A stretch of 64,000 nt of DNA from Terrabacter sp040702505 (GTDB lineage: Bacteria; Actinomycetota; Actinomycetes; Actinomycetales; Dermatophilaceae): the NCBI RefSeq assembly GCF_040702505.1, contig NZ_JBFBLC010000001.1, positions 310,001 through 374,000 of the forward strand. The letters are read 5' to 3'. Made by a program: the position numbers and the translations under genes. The notes beneath the pieces were generated by a model. That model was not told the DNA's origin, ran no database searches, and saw nothing but the letters and a program-made list of their open reading frames with translations. Below are positions 34,561 to 43,067 of the stretch, one piece after another (the first letter of the stretch is position 1; each line of letters begins with the position of its first letter).

Positions 34561-36524
34561 CGACCGACCCGCGCGACATGGACGAGCGCCTCGAGCCCGG
34601 CGGGCAGCGCGACGACGCAACCCGACCCCTCGACCGAGACGACCCAACACCCCAAGCGAAGGCGGAACACGTGACCACCACACCCCGTGTCCTCGGCGGA
34701 CGCTACGAGGTGGGCGAGCTCATCGGCCGTGGCGGGATGGCCGACGTGCACCTCGGCCACGACACCCGGCTGGGGCGCCAGGTCGCCATCAAGATGCTGC
34801 GCTCGGACCTGGCCCGCGACGCGAACTTCCTCATGCGCTTCCGCCGCGAGGCGCAGTCGGCGGCCGGCCTCAACCACCCGGCGATCGTCGCCATCTTCGA
34901 CTCGGGCGAGGACGACAGCACCGTCGAGGGCCCGAACGGCACGCGTACGACCCTGCCCTACATCGTCATGGAGTACGTCGACGGGCAGACGCTGCGCCAG
35001 AAGCTGAGCGAGCACGAGAAGCTCGAGCCGGCCGAGGCGATCCGCATCACCGAGGGCATCCTCGACGCCCTGGCCTACAGCCACCGGATGGGCATCGTCC
35101 ACCGCGACATCAAGCCCGCGAACGTCATGATCACGAGCAGTGGCCACGTCAAGGTCATGGACTTCGGGATCGCCCGGGCCATCGCCGACACCGCGGCCAC
35201 CATGACGCAGTCCCAGTCGGTCGTCGGCACGGCGCAGTACCTCTCGCCGGAGCAGGCTCAGGGCCAGACCGTCGACGAGCGCTCCGACCTCTACTCCACC
35301 GGCTGCCTGCTGTTCGAGCTGCTCGCCGGCCGGCCGCCCTTCACCGGCGACTCGGCTGTCGCCATCGCCTACCAGCACGTCGGCGAGCTGCCGCAGCCAC
35401 CGAGCGTCTGGAACACCGCCGTCGGCGGTGACCTCGACGCCGTGACGCTGCACGCCCTGGCCAAGGACCGCGAGGCCCGCTACCAGGACGCCAACGCCTT
35501 CCGCGCCGACCTCGAGAACGTCCGGCTCGGCCGGCGAATCAGCGCGGCCGCGCTGGGCACCGCTGCTGCCGTCGGCGCGGCGGCCACGCAGACCCTCCCG
35601 CAGGCGTATGCCGTCGCGGGCAGCCCCACGGCCCTGCAGCGTCCCGTGCCCGACTCCCGCTACGGCAACACGGCGGGGCTGCCCGCAGTCGGCTACGCCG
35701 AGGACGAGGAGCCGCGCAACCGCGGGAACAAGGGCAAGGCCGCCTTCATCACGCTGCTCGTCATCGCCCTGCTGGCCCTCGTCGGCTGGGGCGCGGTGTC
35801 GTGGTTCGGCAACCAGACGCCGGCCGTCACGATGGTCACCGTCCCCTCCATCCAGGGGATGAAGGCCGACGACGCGGCCCGCACCCTCGCTACGAACGGC
35901 CTGCGCGGCGACAAGTCCCAGGCGGCGAGCACCACCGTCAACGAGGGCGACGTGATCAGCCAGGATCCCGGGTCGGGCGCCCAGGTGCCCGAGAACACCA
36001 CGGTCAAGTACGTCGTCTCCTCGGGCCCCGACACGCTGACCGTGCCCGACGTCACCGGCCAGGACAAGGACACCGCACGCGAGACCCTGACGAAGGCCGG
36101 CTTCACCGTCTCGGGCTTCCAGGAGGTCAACACCCCCGACCAGGGCAAGGACAAGGTCACCAAGACCGACCCTGCCGCGCAGGCCGTCGTGCCCAAGGGC
36201 TCGAAGATCCGCATCTTCTACGCCACCGGCAACGTCAAGGTCCCCGACAACCTCGTCGGCCAGGACTGGGCCCTGGCAGCTCCCGCCCTCCAGAACGCCG
36301 GCCTGTCGCCGGTCAAGCAGCTCGTCGACTCGCAGAAGACCGAGGGCGAGGTGCTCGCGGTCGACCGCGCCGGAGACGTCGTCAAGCAGGGCACCCAGAT
36401 CACCGTGCAGGTCGCCAAGCCGCCGGAGCCGACGCCGACGGTGGCGCCCACGCCGACCGACACGACGCCGACGACAACCGACACGACACCCCCTGCGACA
36501 CCGACGACGCAGCCGACACCCTGA
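34557..36524 (+). CDS. pknB: PASTA-domain Ser/Thr kinase PknB
   Basis: A transmembrane kinase that senses muropeptides or lipid II. The kinase domain has the GRGGMADVHLG glycine loop, VAIKML Lys, HRDIKPANVM, DFGIARAI, and GTAQYLSPEQAQG. One membrane helix (FITLLVIALLALVGWGAVSW) precedes three PASTA repeats beginning VPSIQG, VPDVTG and VPDNLVG, and a Thr/Pro tail. The ATG at 34557 overlaps the pbpA stop by ATGA and gives 655 residues. A GTG at 34671 with AAGGCGG upstream would give 617 residues, closer to mycobacterial PknB, so the true start is uncertain. pknA is absent from this operon. Confidence 0.92.
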   Translation: MTTDPRDMDERLEPGGQRDDATRPLDRDDPTPQAKAEHVTTTPRVLGGRYEVGELIGRGGMADVHLGHDTRLGRQVAIKMLRSDLARDANFLMRFRREAQSAAGLNHPAIVAIFDSGEDDSTVEGPNGTRTTLPYIVMEYVDGQTLRQKLSEHEKLEPAEAIRITEGILDALAYSHRMGIVHRDIKPANVMITSSGHVKVMDFGIARAIADTAATMTQSQSVVGTAQYLSPEQAQGQTVDERSDLYSTGCLLFELLAGRPPFTGDSAVAIAYQHVGELPQPPSVWNTAVGGDLDAVTLHALAKDREARYQDANAFRADLENVRLGRRISAAALGTAAAVGAAATQTLPQAYAVAGSPTALQRPVPDSRYGNTAGLPAVGYAEDEEPRNRGNKGKAAFITLLVIALLALVGWGAVSWFGNQTPAVTMVTVPSIQGMKADDAARTLATNGLRGDKSQAASTTVNEGDVISQDPGSGAQVPENTTVKYVVSSGPDTLTVPDVTGQDKDTARETLTKAGFTVSGFQEVNTPDQGKDKVTKTDPAAQAVVPKGSKIRIFYATGNVKVPDNLVGQDWALAAPALQNAGLSPVKQLVDSQKTEGEVLAVDRAGDVVKQGTQITVQVAKPPEPTPTVAPTPTDTTPTTTDTTPPATPTTQPTP

Positions 36525-36574
36525 GGCCCCTGCCCCGAGGGGCACGACGGGCACGACACGGCATACGGCACCTG

Positions 36575-36610
36575 ACGAAGGGCCCCTCCCGAGCGGGAGG
36601 GGCCCTTCGT
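36575..36610. terminator. strong two-way terminator between pknB and trpG
   Basis: A perfect 16-base stem (ACGAAGGGCCCCTCCC and its complement) with a GAGC loop lies between two convergent genes. Confidence 0.85.
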
Positions 36611-36619
36611 CGTGGTGGC

Positions 36620-37264
36620 TCAGACGCCCGCGGTGACGAGCGGGCTCAGGCCGGCCGAGCGCGCGACCGCCCCCGCGTCGCCGCACATCGCGAGGAAGTT
36701 GGCGAGCATCCGGTGGCCGCCCTCGGTGAGCACGCTCTCGGGGTGGAACTGCACGCCGTGCAGCGGCAGGTCGCGGTGGCGCACCGCCATGACGACGCCA
36801 GAGTCGGTGCGCCCGGTCACCACGAGCTCGTCGGACAGCGTGGCGGGGTCGATCGTCAGCGAGTGGTAGCGCGTCGCGGTGAACGGGCTCGGCACCCCCT
36901 CGAGGACGCCGGTGCCGTCGTGGTGCACCAGCGAGGTCTTGCCGTGCAGCAGCTCCGGGGCGCGGTCGACGGTCGCCCCGGCGAAGACGCCGAGGGCCTG
37001 GTGGCCGAGGCAGACACCGAACATCGGCTTGGCCAAGCGCGCGCACTCGCGGATCATCTCCAGCGACACCCCTGCCCCCTCGGGCGTGCCGGGCCCCGGG
37101 GAGACGAGCACCCCGTCGTATGCGGCAGCCTCCGTCGCGTCGACCGCGTCGTTGCGCACGACCGTGCACTCGGCGCCGAGCTGCTCGAGGTAGCCGACGA
37201 TCGTGTAGACGAAGCTGTCGTAGTTGTCGACGACGAGGATGCGGGTGCGGGTCACGGGGGTCAT
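36620..37264 (-). CDS. trpG: glutamine amidotransferase, anthranilate or aminodeoxychorismate synthase component II
   Basis: A 214-residue class I amidotransferase that supplies ammonia from glutamine. It opens with ILVVDNYDSFVYTIVGYLEQ. The catalytic Cys is in FGVCLGHQALG, and the His-Glu pair is in VQFHPESVLTEGG. In actinobacteria this gene is conserved beside pknB and crgA, and it may serve both tryptophan and folate synthesis. No trpE or pabB is in the window. The start is ATG 37264. Confidence 0.9.
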   Translation of the reverse strand: MTPVTRTRILVVDNYDSFVYTIVGYLEQLGAECTVVRNDAVDATEAAAYDGVLVSPGPGTPEGAGVSLEMIRECARLAKPMFGVCLGHQALGVFAGATVDRAPELLHGKTSLVHHDGTGVLEGVPSPFTATRYHSLTIDPATLSDELVVTGRTDSGVVMAVRHRDLPLHGVQFHPESVLTEGGHRMLANFLAMCGDAGAVARSAGLSPLVTAGV

Positions 37265-37290
37265 GCGGGAGCCTTCGAGGTGGGAGGTGC

Positions 37291-38118
37291 TCAGCGGATC
37301 GGTGAGGCGTACTGCAGGTCGACCGAACCCGAGTATGCCGGGAACTCCATCGAGCTGTGCGTGTGGACCGCGTAGCCGAGACCGACCGCGTCGACGTACT
37401 GCTTGTAGATGGCCACCGAGGGGTCGGAGTCGAGGCCGCGCTGAAGGCGGTCGAGGTCGCCGATGGCGGTGATGCGGTAGGGCGGGGAGTAGACGCGGCC
37501 CTGCAGGATCAGGGTGTTGCCGACGCAGCGCACGGCGCTGGTGGAGATGACCCGCTGGTCCTGGATCATCATCGCCTCGGCCCCGGAGGCCCACAGGGCG
37601 TTGACGACCGCCTGCACGTCCTGCTGGTGCACGACGATGTCGTCGGCCGTGAACCCGTCGGGCAGGGAGTCGGCCGAGCGCTTCGCGTCGTCGAGGGCGA
37701 CCTCGAGAGCCGGCCCGCGCACCTTCGTCGTGGCGGCCACCGGGGCGAGCTCGTCGGCGGTGCGGGTCAGGCTGGAGAGGTGCTGGTCGGTGGGCGCGGC
37801 GGTCTTGGAGAGCGCCTGTACCTCCTGCTGCAGGGCGTCGAGCCGGCTCGCCTTGTCGGCCACGCGGGAGTCGGCGTCCATGATCAGCTGCGGCAGGTCG
37901 CGGTCGGCGCGCAGGTCGCGGCCCTGGGCCGCAGAGAAGCTCATCGCGAACATGACGCCGGCTGCGGCCGTCACCACCGGCACCAGCAGGCGCCAGGTCA
38001 CCCGCCGCCTGGCGCGCGGCGCCGGCCCGGGCGCCGGGGAGGCGGGGGACTCCGCCGTCTTCGCCGCACCGGCCACGGGCGGCTCGACCGGCTCGGTCGG
38101 CTCGACGTCGTTCGTCAC
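37291..38118 (-). CDS. DUF881 family membrane-anchored protein
   Basis: A 275-residue protein with a Pro/Glu-rich N-terminus, one membrane helix (RLLVPVVTAAAGVMFAMSFS) and an extracytoplasmic part with a coiled-coil stretch (RLDALQQEVQAL) and the DUF881 core (ADDIVVHQQDVQAVVNALW). Family members sit between crgA and trpG in many actinobacteria and are linked to division and spore formation. The GTG at 38118 follows GAGGAC. Confidence 0.85.
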   Translation of the reverse strand: MTNDVEPTEPVEPPVAGAAKTAESPASPAPGPAPRARRRVTWRLLVPVVTAAAGVMFAMSFSAAQGRDLRADRDLPQLIMDADSRVADKASRLDALQQEVQALSKTAAPTDQHLSSLTRTADELAPVAATTKVRGPALEVALDDAKRSADSLPDGFTADDIVVHQQDVQAVVNALWASGAEAMMIQDQRVISTSAVRCVGNTLILQGRVYSPPYRITAIGDLDRLQRGLDSDPSVAIYKQYVDAVGLGYAVHTHSSMEFPAYSGSVDLQYASPIR

Positions 38119-38167
38119 GGGTGTCCTCGCTCGCGCGGACCGTCCGCGCCGCCTCCATTGTGCCGGG

Positions 38168-39022
38168 TCACGGCGCGGTGGCCGAGTCGAGGCCGGGAGC
38201 CTCGCCGAGCTGGTCCGCACGCGCGGTCGCGTGGGACGCGCGGTGCGTGCCGGCATACGTCCCCCCGCGGAGCGCGAGCACGGCCGCGGCGCGGTTGCTC
38301 GCCCCGAGCCGGCGCACGAGGTCGGCGATGTCGGTGGCGACGGTGCGGCGCGAGATCCCGAGCTCGCGTGCGATGGCGGCGTCCTTCGTCCCCACCACCA
38401 GTCGACGGGCGACGACGCACTGGCGTGGGGTGAAGGGCGGCTTCGCGCCTGCTGCGAGCACCGGCCGGGACCGCTCCCACGTCCGGTGCCAGAGCGCCAC
38501 CACGCGTGCGACGACGTCGGGGCGCGTGGCCAGCCACGCCGTCTGGAAGCCCCGGTCGTCGTTGGGCCCGGCAACCACCGCGGTCACCTCGTCGACGACG
38601 ATGCACTGGAAGTGCGCCGGCCCGATGTGGATGTCGGGGTGTTCCGAGGAGATCAGCGGGTTGGTCAGGACGGTGCGCTCCGTCGTGATGCCGCGCATGT
38701 CGAGGCCGCGACCCCGGGAGCGGTCGTCGGTCGTGCGCATCAGCTCGCCGGGGTCGAACGGCAGGTGGGGCTGCATCGACCAGACCGAGCGGCGGGTCAC
38801 CGGCTCGATCGCGGCGGCGAGGTGGCGCTCGATCTCGGCCGTGCCGGTGCCCAGGAGGCGGAAGCCCGGCGTCGGTCGCGCGCTGAGCCACTGCACGCTG
38901 AGGTCGTTGACCACCGTGGTGACCTCGACGGCCGCGGCGATGAGGTCCACCGCAGAGGTCGACGACTCCGGTGCCGGGGTCGCCCCCGTTGCGTCGGTGT
39001 CCTCGTTCTGTCGAGTCGTCAC
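38168..39022 (-). CDS. LuxR-type helix-turn-helix regulator
   Basis: A 284-residue protein. The last 75 residues contain a LuxR DNA-binding domain: FTPRQCVVARRLVVGTKDAA, then ARELGISRRTVATDIADLV. The N-terminal 200 residues show no receiver domain, PAS motif or membrane segment that I can recognise. They resemble the TrmB/HTH-like sensor part of other actinobacterial regulators only in general character. It interrupts the usual DUF881-crgA adjacency. An inverted repeat 82-101 bases upstream of its start may be its own operator. Confidence 0.78.
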   Translation of the reverse strand: MTTRQNEDTDATGATPAPESSTSAVDLIAAAVEVTTVVNDLSVQWLSARPTPGFRLLGTGTAEIERHLAAAIEPVTRRSVWSMQPHLPFDPGELMRTTDDRSRGRGLDMRGITTERTVLTNPLISSEHPDIHIGPAHFQCIVVDEVTAVVAGPNDDRGFQTAWLATRPDVVARVVALWHRTWERSRPVLAAGAKPPFTPRQCVVARRLVVGTKDAAIARELGISRRTVATDIADLVRRLGASNRAAAVLALRGGTYAGTHRASHATARADQLGEAPGLDSATAP

Positions 39023-39103
39023 GTCGTCCCCTGTCCTGTGGCGTCCGGTGCCAGCATGCCGCCTCTGCGCGGGACGTCAACTCCCGCCCCGGCCCGGCGC
39101 CCG

Positions 39104-39123
39104 CGTTGCATGTTTGTGCAACG
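39104..39123. promoter_or_regulatory. CGTTGCA-N6-TGCAACG inverted repeat
   Basis: Seven-base arms with a 6-base spacer, 82 bases upstream of the LuxR gene start. Position and symmetry suggest a dimeric regulator site, possibly for the LuxR protein itself. Confidence 0.45.
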
Positions 39124-39258
39124 GCACGGGTCGAGAGGCGACAGGAGGCCGCCGGCGATGTCATGGTCAGCACGGTCATCGTGCGGGGATCCGTTGCGGG
39201 CGGGCGCAGACAGGGGGCGCATCCACCGCGCGCTTGCGGAGCACGAGCCACCCGTCGG

Positions 39259-39287
39259 ATGCCCCTCGAGACGTTCTCGAGGGGCAT
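39259..39287. terminator. 13-bp perfect hairpin
   Basis: ATGCCCCTCGAGA pairs exactly with TCTCGAGGGGCAT across a 3-base loop. No T-run follows on either strand. It lies in a divergent region where no terminator is expected. Confidence 0.5.
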
Positions 39288-39333
39288 TCGGATGTCAGGG
39301 GGACGCCGCTGCGACCGGGGCCGCCGTGGCGCC

Positions 39334-39383
39334 GTCCCTGCACTCGCCCCACCTGCGGTCACGCGTGGGGCGAGCGCAGGGAC
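39334..39383. other. 17-bp long hairpin upstream of crgA
   Basis: GTCCCTGC-A-CTCGCCCCA pairs with TGGGGCGAG-C-GCAGGGAC with one mismatch and a 14-base loop. It ends about 50 bases before crgA and could lie in the crgA leader or end an unannotated transcript. Confidence 0.5.
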
Positions 39384-39435
39384 GGGGAGCGGCTCATTGG
39401 TTACCCTTGCCTCAACTCAGAGCAAGGAGAACGCA

Positions 39436-39687
39436 GTGCCCGAGTCCAAAGGCCGCGACCACAAGGCGAGCGCCTACACCCCGCCCCGGAGCAGCAAGGC
39501 CGTCGAGCCCAACCCCACCTGGTGGGCTCCCGTCTTCATCACGCTGCTCGTGCTCGGGCTGCTGTGGATCGTCGTCTACTACATCAGCGAGTACAAGTAC
39601 CCCATCGGCTCGATCGGGGTCTGGAACCTCGGCATCGGGTTCGTCCTGCTCATGGGTGGCTTCATCATGACGATGCGCTGGCGCTGA
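39436..39687 (+). CDS. crgA: cell division protein CrgA
   Basis: An 83-residue protein with a basic N-terminus (PESKGRDHKASAYTPP) and two membrane helices around residues 30-50 and 62-80, as in CrgA of mycobacteria and Streptomyces. CrgA binds FtsZ and late divisome proteins and helps place the septum. The start is GTG 39436 with AAGGAGAA upstream. An open frame extends further upstream without a ribosome binding site. Confidence 0.9.
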   Translation: MPESKGRDHKASAYTPPRSSKAVEPNPTWWAPVFITLLVLGLLWIVVYYISEYKYPIGSIGVWNLGIGFVLLMGGFIMTMRWR

Positions 39688-39723
39688 GCGCTCGCCGCCT
39701 CCCGCGCGGCCCACAGGACCAGC

Positions 39724-39760
39724 AACGCCGGTCGTCCACATGGTGTGGACGACCGGCGTT
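39724..39760. terminator. crgA terminator hairpin
   Basis: A perfect 17-base stem (AACGCCGGTCGTCCACA and its complement) with a TGG loop, 36 bases after crgA. Each arm contains a near-match DnaA box, TCGTCCACA. Confidence 0.8.
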
Positions 39761-39905
39761 CGTCGTCTCGGTCCACAGCTGGGGAAAAGCGCGGTGCACA
39801 AATCCACACGGTCGCAGGTGCGGTTGTCCACAGAGTTGTCCCCAGCTGGGGATGAATGACACGTGTGTAACTACATCCACAGGGTTGTCCACAACCGGTG
39901 GACAA
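39732..39905. promoter_or_regulatory. cluster of DnaA boxes
   Basis: Perfect actinobacterial boxes TTGTCCACA are at 39824-39832 and 39885-39893. Near matches are at 39732-39740, 39744-39752 (reverse), 39836-39844 (TTGTCCCCA), 39897-39905 (reverse, TTGTCCACC), and weaker ones at 39769-39777, 39800-39808 and 39873-39881. The last two boxes form an inverted repeat next to the stop of the P-loop ATPase gene. This is far from the expected oriC beyond the right edge. Confidence 0.65.
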
Positions 39906-39911
39906 CCTGCG

Positions 39912-40496
39912 TCACGCCCGGCGGGGCAGGCCGAGCTCGGCGACGATGCGCTCGGCCGTCACGCTCGCCTCGCCGTGGGAGTTGTCGAGGCGCAGGTGCC
40001 GGTGGCCGGCGAGCAGGTCGCCGTCCCGAGCCGGGTCGCTCGTGAAGCGGGCGTGCGTCTCCATCTCCACCACGTGGGCCCGGGCCCACTCGACGTCGCG
40101 CTTGCTGCGCTTGTGGTCCACCCGGTCGGGGCTGCCCTCGCGGGCCAGCCGTATGCGTTGAGGTGCGTCCAGCTCGACGACGTCGATCGGCTGCCCCGCG
40201 CGCTCCACCGGCGCCACCAGCTCGCGCATACGAGCGGTCTCGCTCGGTCGGTCGAAGTCGATGGCCACCGTGAAGACGAGGCCGAGGAGGTCGGAGGCGA
40301 CCGCCTCGGCGATCACCTCCCGACGCACCAGGCGGTTGATCCGCCGGAAGGAGGGGGAGTCGAAGTCGAAGACGCCGAGCAGCGGCTCGATCGACATGTG
40401 GTTGTGGAAGAGCCGGTAGCCGGTGAGGTCGCACACGGCCCGCCCGACCGTCATCTTGCCGACTGCCGGTGGCCCGATGATGCAGACCAGGTGCAC
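39912..40496 (-). CDS. P-loop NTPase (AAA/kinase-like) of unknown substrate
   Basis: A 194-residue protein with Walker A GPPAVGKMTVG at residues 8-18 and then FHNHMSIEPL. The size and fold resemble small nucleoside, shikimate or gluconate-type kinases and ParA-unrelated AAA proteins. The motif HNHMS after the P-loop is seen in uncharacterised actinobacterial ATPases. The substrate cannot be named. It stands alone, ending beside the DnaA-box cluster. Confidence 0.65.
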   Translation of the reverse strand: MHLVCIIGPPAVGKMTVGRAVCDLTGYRLFHNHMSIEPLLGVFDFDSPSFRRINRLVRREVIAEAVASDLLGLVFTVAIDFDRPSETARMRELVAPVERAGQPIDVVELDAPQRIRLAREGSPDRVDHKRSKRDVEWARAHVVEMETHARFTSDPARDGDLLAGHRHLRLDNSHGEASVTAERIVAELGLPRRA

Positions 40497-40587
40497 ACCG
40501 GCAACCTAGCCAGCACCACCGTCAGGGCGCACCGCGATTGTCGGCGGACCCGGCAGGCGCTGCACGCCCGGCGGGCCCCTCCGGCCG

Positions 40588-41538
40588 TCACTGCAGGCCG
40601 AAGTCCTTGGAGCTGATCATCCGGATCACGTCGGGCAGCGTCAGGTACTTGACCACGGCGACGGCCACGAGCACGGCGAGCACGCCGCCGAGGGCCAGCC
40701 ACACGCGCTGCCGGACGCCCTGGTGGCGGAAGGCGACGATGATCGCCGCGCAGGCGGCACCGGTGACCAGTCCGCCGAGGTGGGCCTGCCAGGCGATGCC
40801 GGGGTAGATGAAGCCGAAGGCGGCGTTGATGGCGATCGTCGCGTACATCGCGGTCGAGGACCGGCCGAGGTGCCGGTTGAGCACGAGCAGCGCCCCGAAG
40901 AGGCCGAAGATCGCGCCCGAGGCGCCGACGACCGGGGTGATCCAGGCGACGTCGTGGCCGGTGTTGAGACCGATCAGGGTCGGCGAGCCGGCGAGCAGGC
41001 TCACGGCGACCTGGCCACCGATGCCGCTGATGAGGTAGAGCGCGGCGAAGCGGGCCCGTCCGAGCATCGGCTCGAGGTACTGCCCCAGGCTCCACAGCGC
41101 GAACATGTTGAGCAGGATGTGGAAGATCGTCGCCGGCGAGTGCAGGAAGGCCGCGGTCAGGAACCGCCACGGCTCGGTCCACCCGAGCGCCGGCACGAAG
41201 GAGAAGCGGGCCGTGACCACGGGGTCGGCCCGCTGGATGAGGTAGACGACCGCGCAGATCGCGATGATCGAGTAGGTGACGACCGGCCGGCCGTCGGTCG
41301 CGCGGCCACCGAAGACGGTCTGCGCGCTCGGGGTGGAGCGGGCGGCCTCGCGTACGCAGTCGACGCACTGGATCCCGACGGCGGCGGGCCGCTGGCACTC
41401 GGGGCAGGCCGGGCGGCCGCAGCGCTGGCAGCGGACGTAGGCCTCGCGGTCGGGGTGGCGTGGGCACACGGACGGACCGGCAGCAGGCTGCGGCACTCCC
41501 TCGAGAGGGGGCTGGCCACTGGTCGGGTTGTCAGACAA
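40588..41538 (-). CDS. rhomboid family intramembrane serine protease
   Basis: A 316-residue protein. The N-terminal 50 residues hold a zinc-finger-like Cys/His cluster (CPRHPDREAYVRCQRCGRPA and following CPEC, then CVDC). Six or seven membrane helices follow. The catalytic Ser is in VVGASGAIFGLFGA and the His in AWQAHLGGLVTG. The HSPATIFHILLNM segment is the family's HxxxN loop. It cleaves membrane proteins within the bilayer; the substrates are unknown. It sits next to ppiA, as in many actinobacteria. Confidence 0.9.
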   Translation of the reverse strand: MSDNPTSGQPPLEGVPQPAAGPSVCPRHPDREAYVRCQRCGRPACPECQRPAAVGIQCVDCVREAARSTPSAQTVFGGRATDGRPVVTYSIIAICAVVYLIQRADPVVTARFSFVPALGWTEPWRFLTAAFLHSPATIFHILLNMFALWSLGQYLEPMLGRARFAALYLISGIGGQVAVSLLAGSPTLIGLNTGHDVAWITPVVGASGAIFGLFGALLVLNRHLGRSSTAMYATIAINAAFGFIYPGIAWQAHLGGLVTGAACAAIIVAFRHQGVRQRVWLALGGVLAVLVAVAVVKYLTLPDVIRMISSKDFGLQ

Positions 41539-41592
41539 CAGGAGTCCCCCTGCCGGTCGCGTCCGTGGGCGGTGAAGCGGTGAAGCCGGAGC

Positions 41593-42111
41593 TCAGCCCT
41601 CGATGGTGACCGAGTTGATGACGACGTCCTCGAGCGGCTTGTCGTTGGCGCCGGTCGCGACGGAGCCGATCTTGTCGACGACGTCGCGCGAGGCCTGGTC
41701 GGCGACCTCGCCGAAGATCGTGTGCTTGCCCTGCAGCCACGTGGTCGGCGCGGTGGTGATGAAGAACTGCGAGCCGTTGGTGCCCTTGCCCATGCGCTTG
41801 CCGGCGTTGGCCATGGCCAGCATGTAGGGCTTGGTGAAGTCCTTGTCGGGGCTGATCTCGTCGTCGAACGCGTAGCCGGGGCCACCAAAGCCCTGGCCGA
41901 TCGGGCAGCCGCCCTGGATCATGAAGTTCGGGATGATGCGGTGGAAGATCAGGCCGTCGTAGAACGGCGTGGGGTTGGTGCGCCCGGCGTCGTCCTTGTA
42001 CTCCTTCTCGCCCTTGGCGAGGCCGACGAAGTTGTCCACCGTCTTCGGGGCCTGGTGCTCGAAGAGGTCGATGACGATGTCACCGTGGTTCGTGTGCAGG
42101 GTTGCCTTCAT
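41593..42111 (-). CDS. ppiA: cyclophilin-type peptidyl-prolyl cis-trans isomerase
   Basis: A 172-residue single-domain cyclophilin without a signal peptide. It starts MKATLHTNHGDIVIDLFEHQ. The active-site segments are FHRIIPNFMIQGG (Arg, Phe, Gln), GTNGSQFFIT and the WLQGKHTIFGEV loop. It speeds proline isomerisation in the cytoplasm. The neighbours crgA, rhomboid and gyrA match the actinobacterial gene order. The start is ATG 42111 with GAGGA upstream. Confidence 0.93.
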   Translation of the reverse strand: MKATLHTNHGDIVIDLFEHQAPKTVDNFVGLAKGEKEYKDDAGRTNPTPFYDGLIFHRIIPNFMIQGGCPIGQGFGGPGYAFDDEISPDKDFTKPYMLAMANAGKRMGKGTNGSQFFITTAPTTWLQGKHTIFGEVADQASRDVVDKIGSVATGANDKPLEDVVINSVTIEG

Positions 42112-42303
42112 GGGCCCAATCCTCGCACGCCGAGCAGGTATGCCGTCCCGCCGCCCGAGCGGGTACGTCACAGGCGGCCCGTTCACCCCGAGCGAGGGGA
42201 ACGCCCGGGTGGGGCCCACCGTTGCCAGGACAGGGATCCTCCCCGCAGCAGCTGGGAGCCGACCGAGGACGAGCCGGATGGGACCGGCCGGGACGGAGTG
42301 CCG

Positions 42304-42930
42304 ATGTCGTTTCTGGACAGGTTGAAGAAGAAGGCCGAGGAGCTCGACCTCGAGACGAAGGCCAGACAGCTGCAGGAGGCCGCCGCACAGGCGGCGCAGC
42401 AGGCCCGCGAGAAGGCGGGCGAGTTCACGGCGGAGCACCGGGAGCAGATCGACGGCTACGTCGAGACCGCCGGCGCCAAGATCGACGAGACGACCGACCA
42501 CCGGTTCTCGGGACAGATCGCCAAGGTCACGGAGCAGCTCGAGCGTGGGGTCGACCTCGTCGCTGACGGCTACGGCACCGCGACCGGCGGTGCTGCCGCC
42601 GCGGGCATGGCCACCGGCCCCGCGGCCGAGCCCTTCCCGCCGGACCCGGACGCGCCGGCCCCGGTGCGGGCCAGCACCCTGGAGCCGCCGGAGCCGATCG
42701 ACGCGCCCACTCCCATCGACGAGCAGCACCCCGAGCAGCACCACGAGCAGCAGGCCGAGCCGCTGGCTGAGCACGTCGACGAGTCCCTGGTCGACACCGC
42801 GCTGGAGGACACCGTGCTCGGGCTCGACCACCCACCCGTGGCGGCGCCGCACCAGGACGAGCCGGCACCGGAGGACGCCGACCGCGCGACGGACCGCTCA
42901 CCCCGCCCCCCGCACGAGTCGACGAGCTGA
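42304..42930 (+). CDS. MT0933-type antitoxin-family protein
   Basis: A 208-residue protein. Residues 1-75 are helical and charged (MSFLDRLKKKAEELDLETKA, then AREKAGEFTAEHREQIDGYV) and match the MT0933-like antitoxin family (PF14013). The C-terminal 130 residues are acidic, Pro/Glu/His-rich and probably disordered. No toxin gene is next to it, so an antitoxin role is doubtful. The ATG at 42304 follows GGAG. Confidence 0.65.
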   Translation: MSFLDRLKKKAEELDLETKARQLQEAAAQAAQQAREKAGEFTAEHREQIDGYVETAGAKIDETTDHRFSGQIAKVTEQLERGVDLVADGYGTATGGAAAAGMATGPAAEPFPPDPDAPAPVRASTLEPPEPIDAPTPIDEQHPEQHHEQQAEPLAEHVDESLVDTALEDTVLGLDHPPVAAPHQDEPAPEDADRATDRSPRPPHESTS

Positions 42931-43067
42931 CCCGATCGGCGAGACGGCATACGCAAACCCTGCCGTGGAGCCCGCCCCGGACGCCCTCGCGCCGGTCTCG
43001 GGGACACGGCGCGGCGCGTGGCCGATCTTGGCAGGATGGGTAAGGACCGAAGGACCTAGGAGGACGT

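Larger units (their letters stand above)
39023..39435. other. 413-base divergent intergenic region with three inverted repeats
   Basis: The region lies between the LuxR and crgA genes. It holds an operator-like repeat at 39104-39123 and two strong hairpins at 39259-39287 and 39334-39383. No open frame with a plausible start is seen. The crgA ribosome binding site AAGGAGA is at its right end. Confidence 0.6.

Noticed and set aside
39720..39910. The DnaA-box cluster as the replication origin
   Set aside because: recF at the right edge places dnaA, dnaN and oriC beyond 64000; there is no AT-rich unwinding element here. Kept as a DnaA-binding cluster only.
42304..42930. Toxin-antitoxin system at the MT0933-type gene
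   Set aside because: No toxin-like gene lies beside it; the neighbours are ppiA and a coiled-coil membrane protein.
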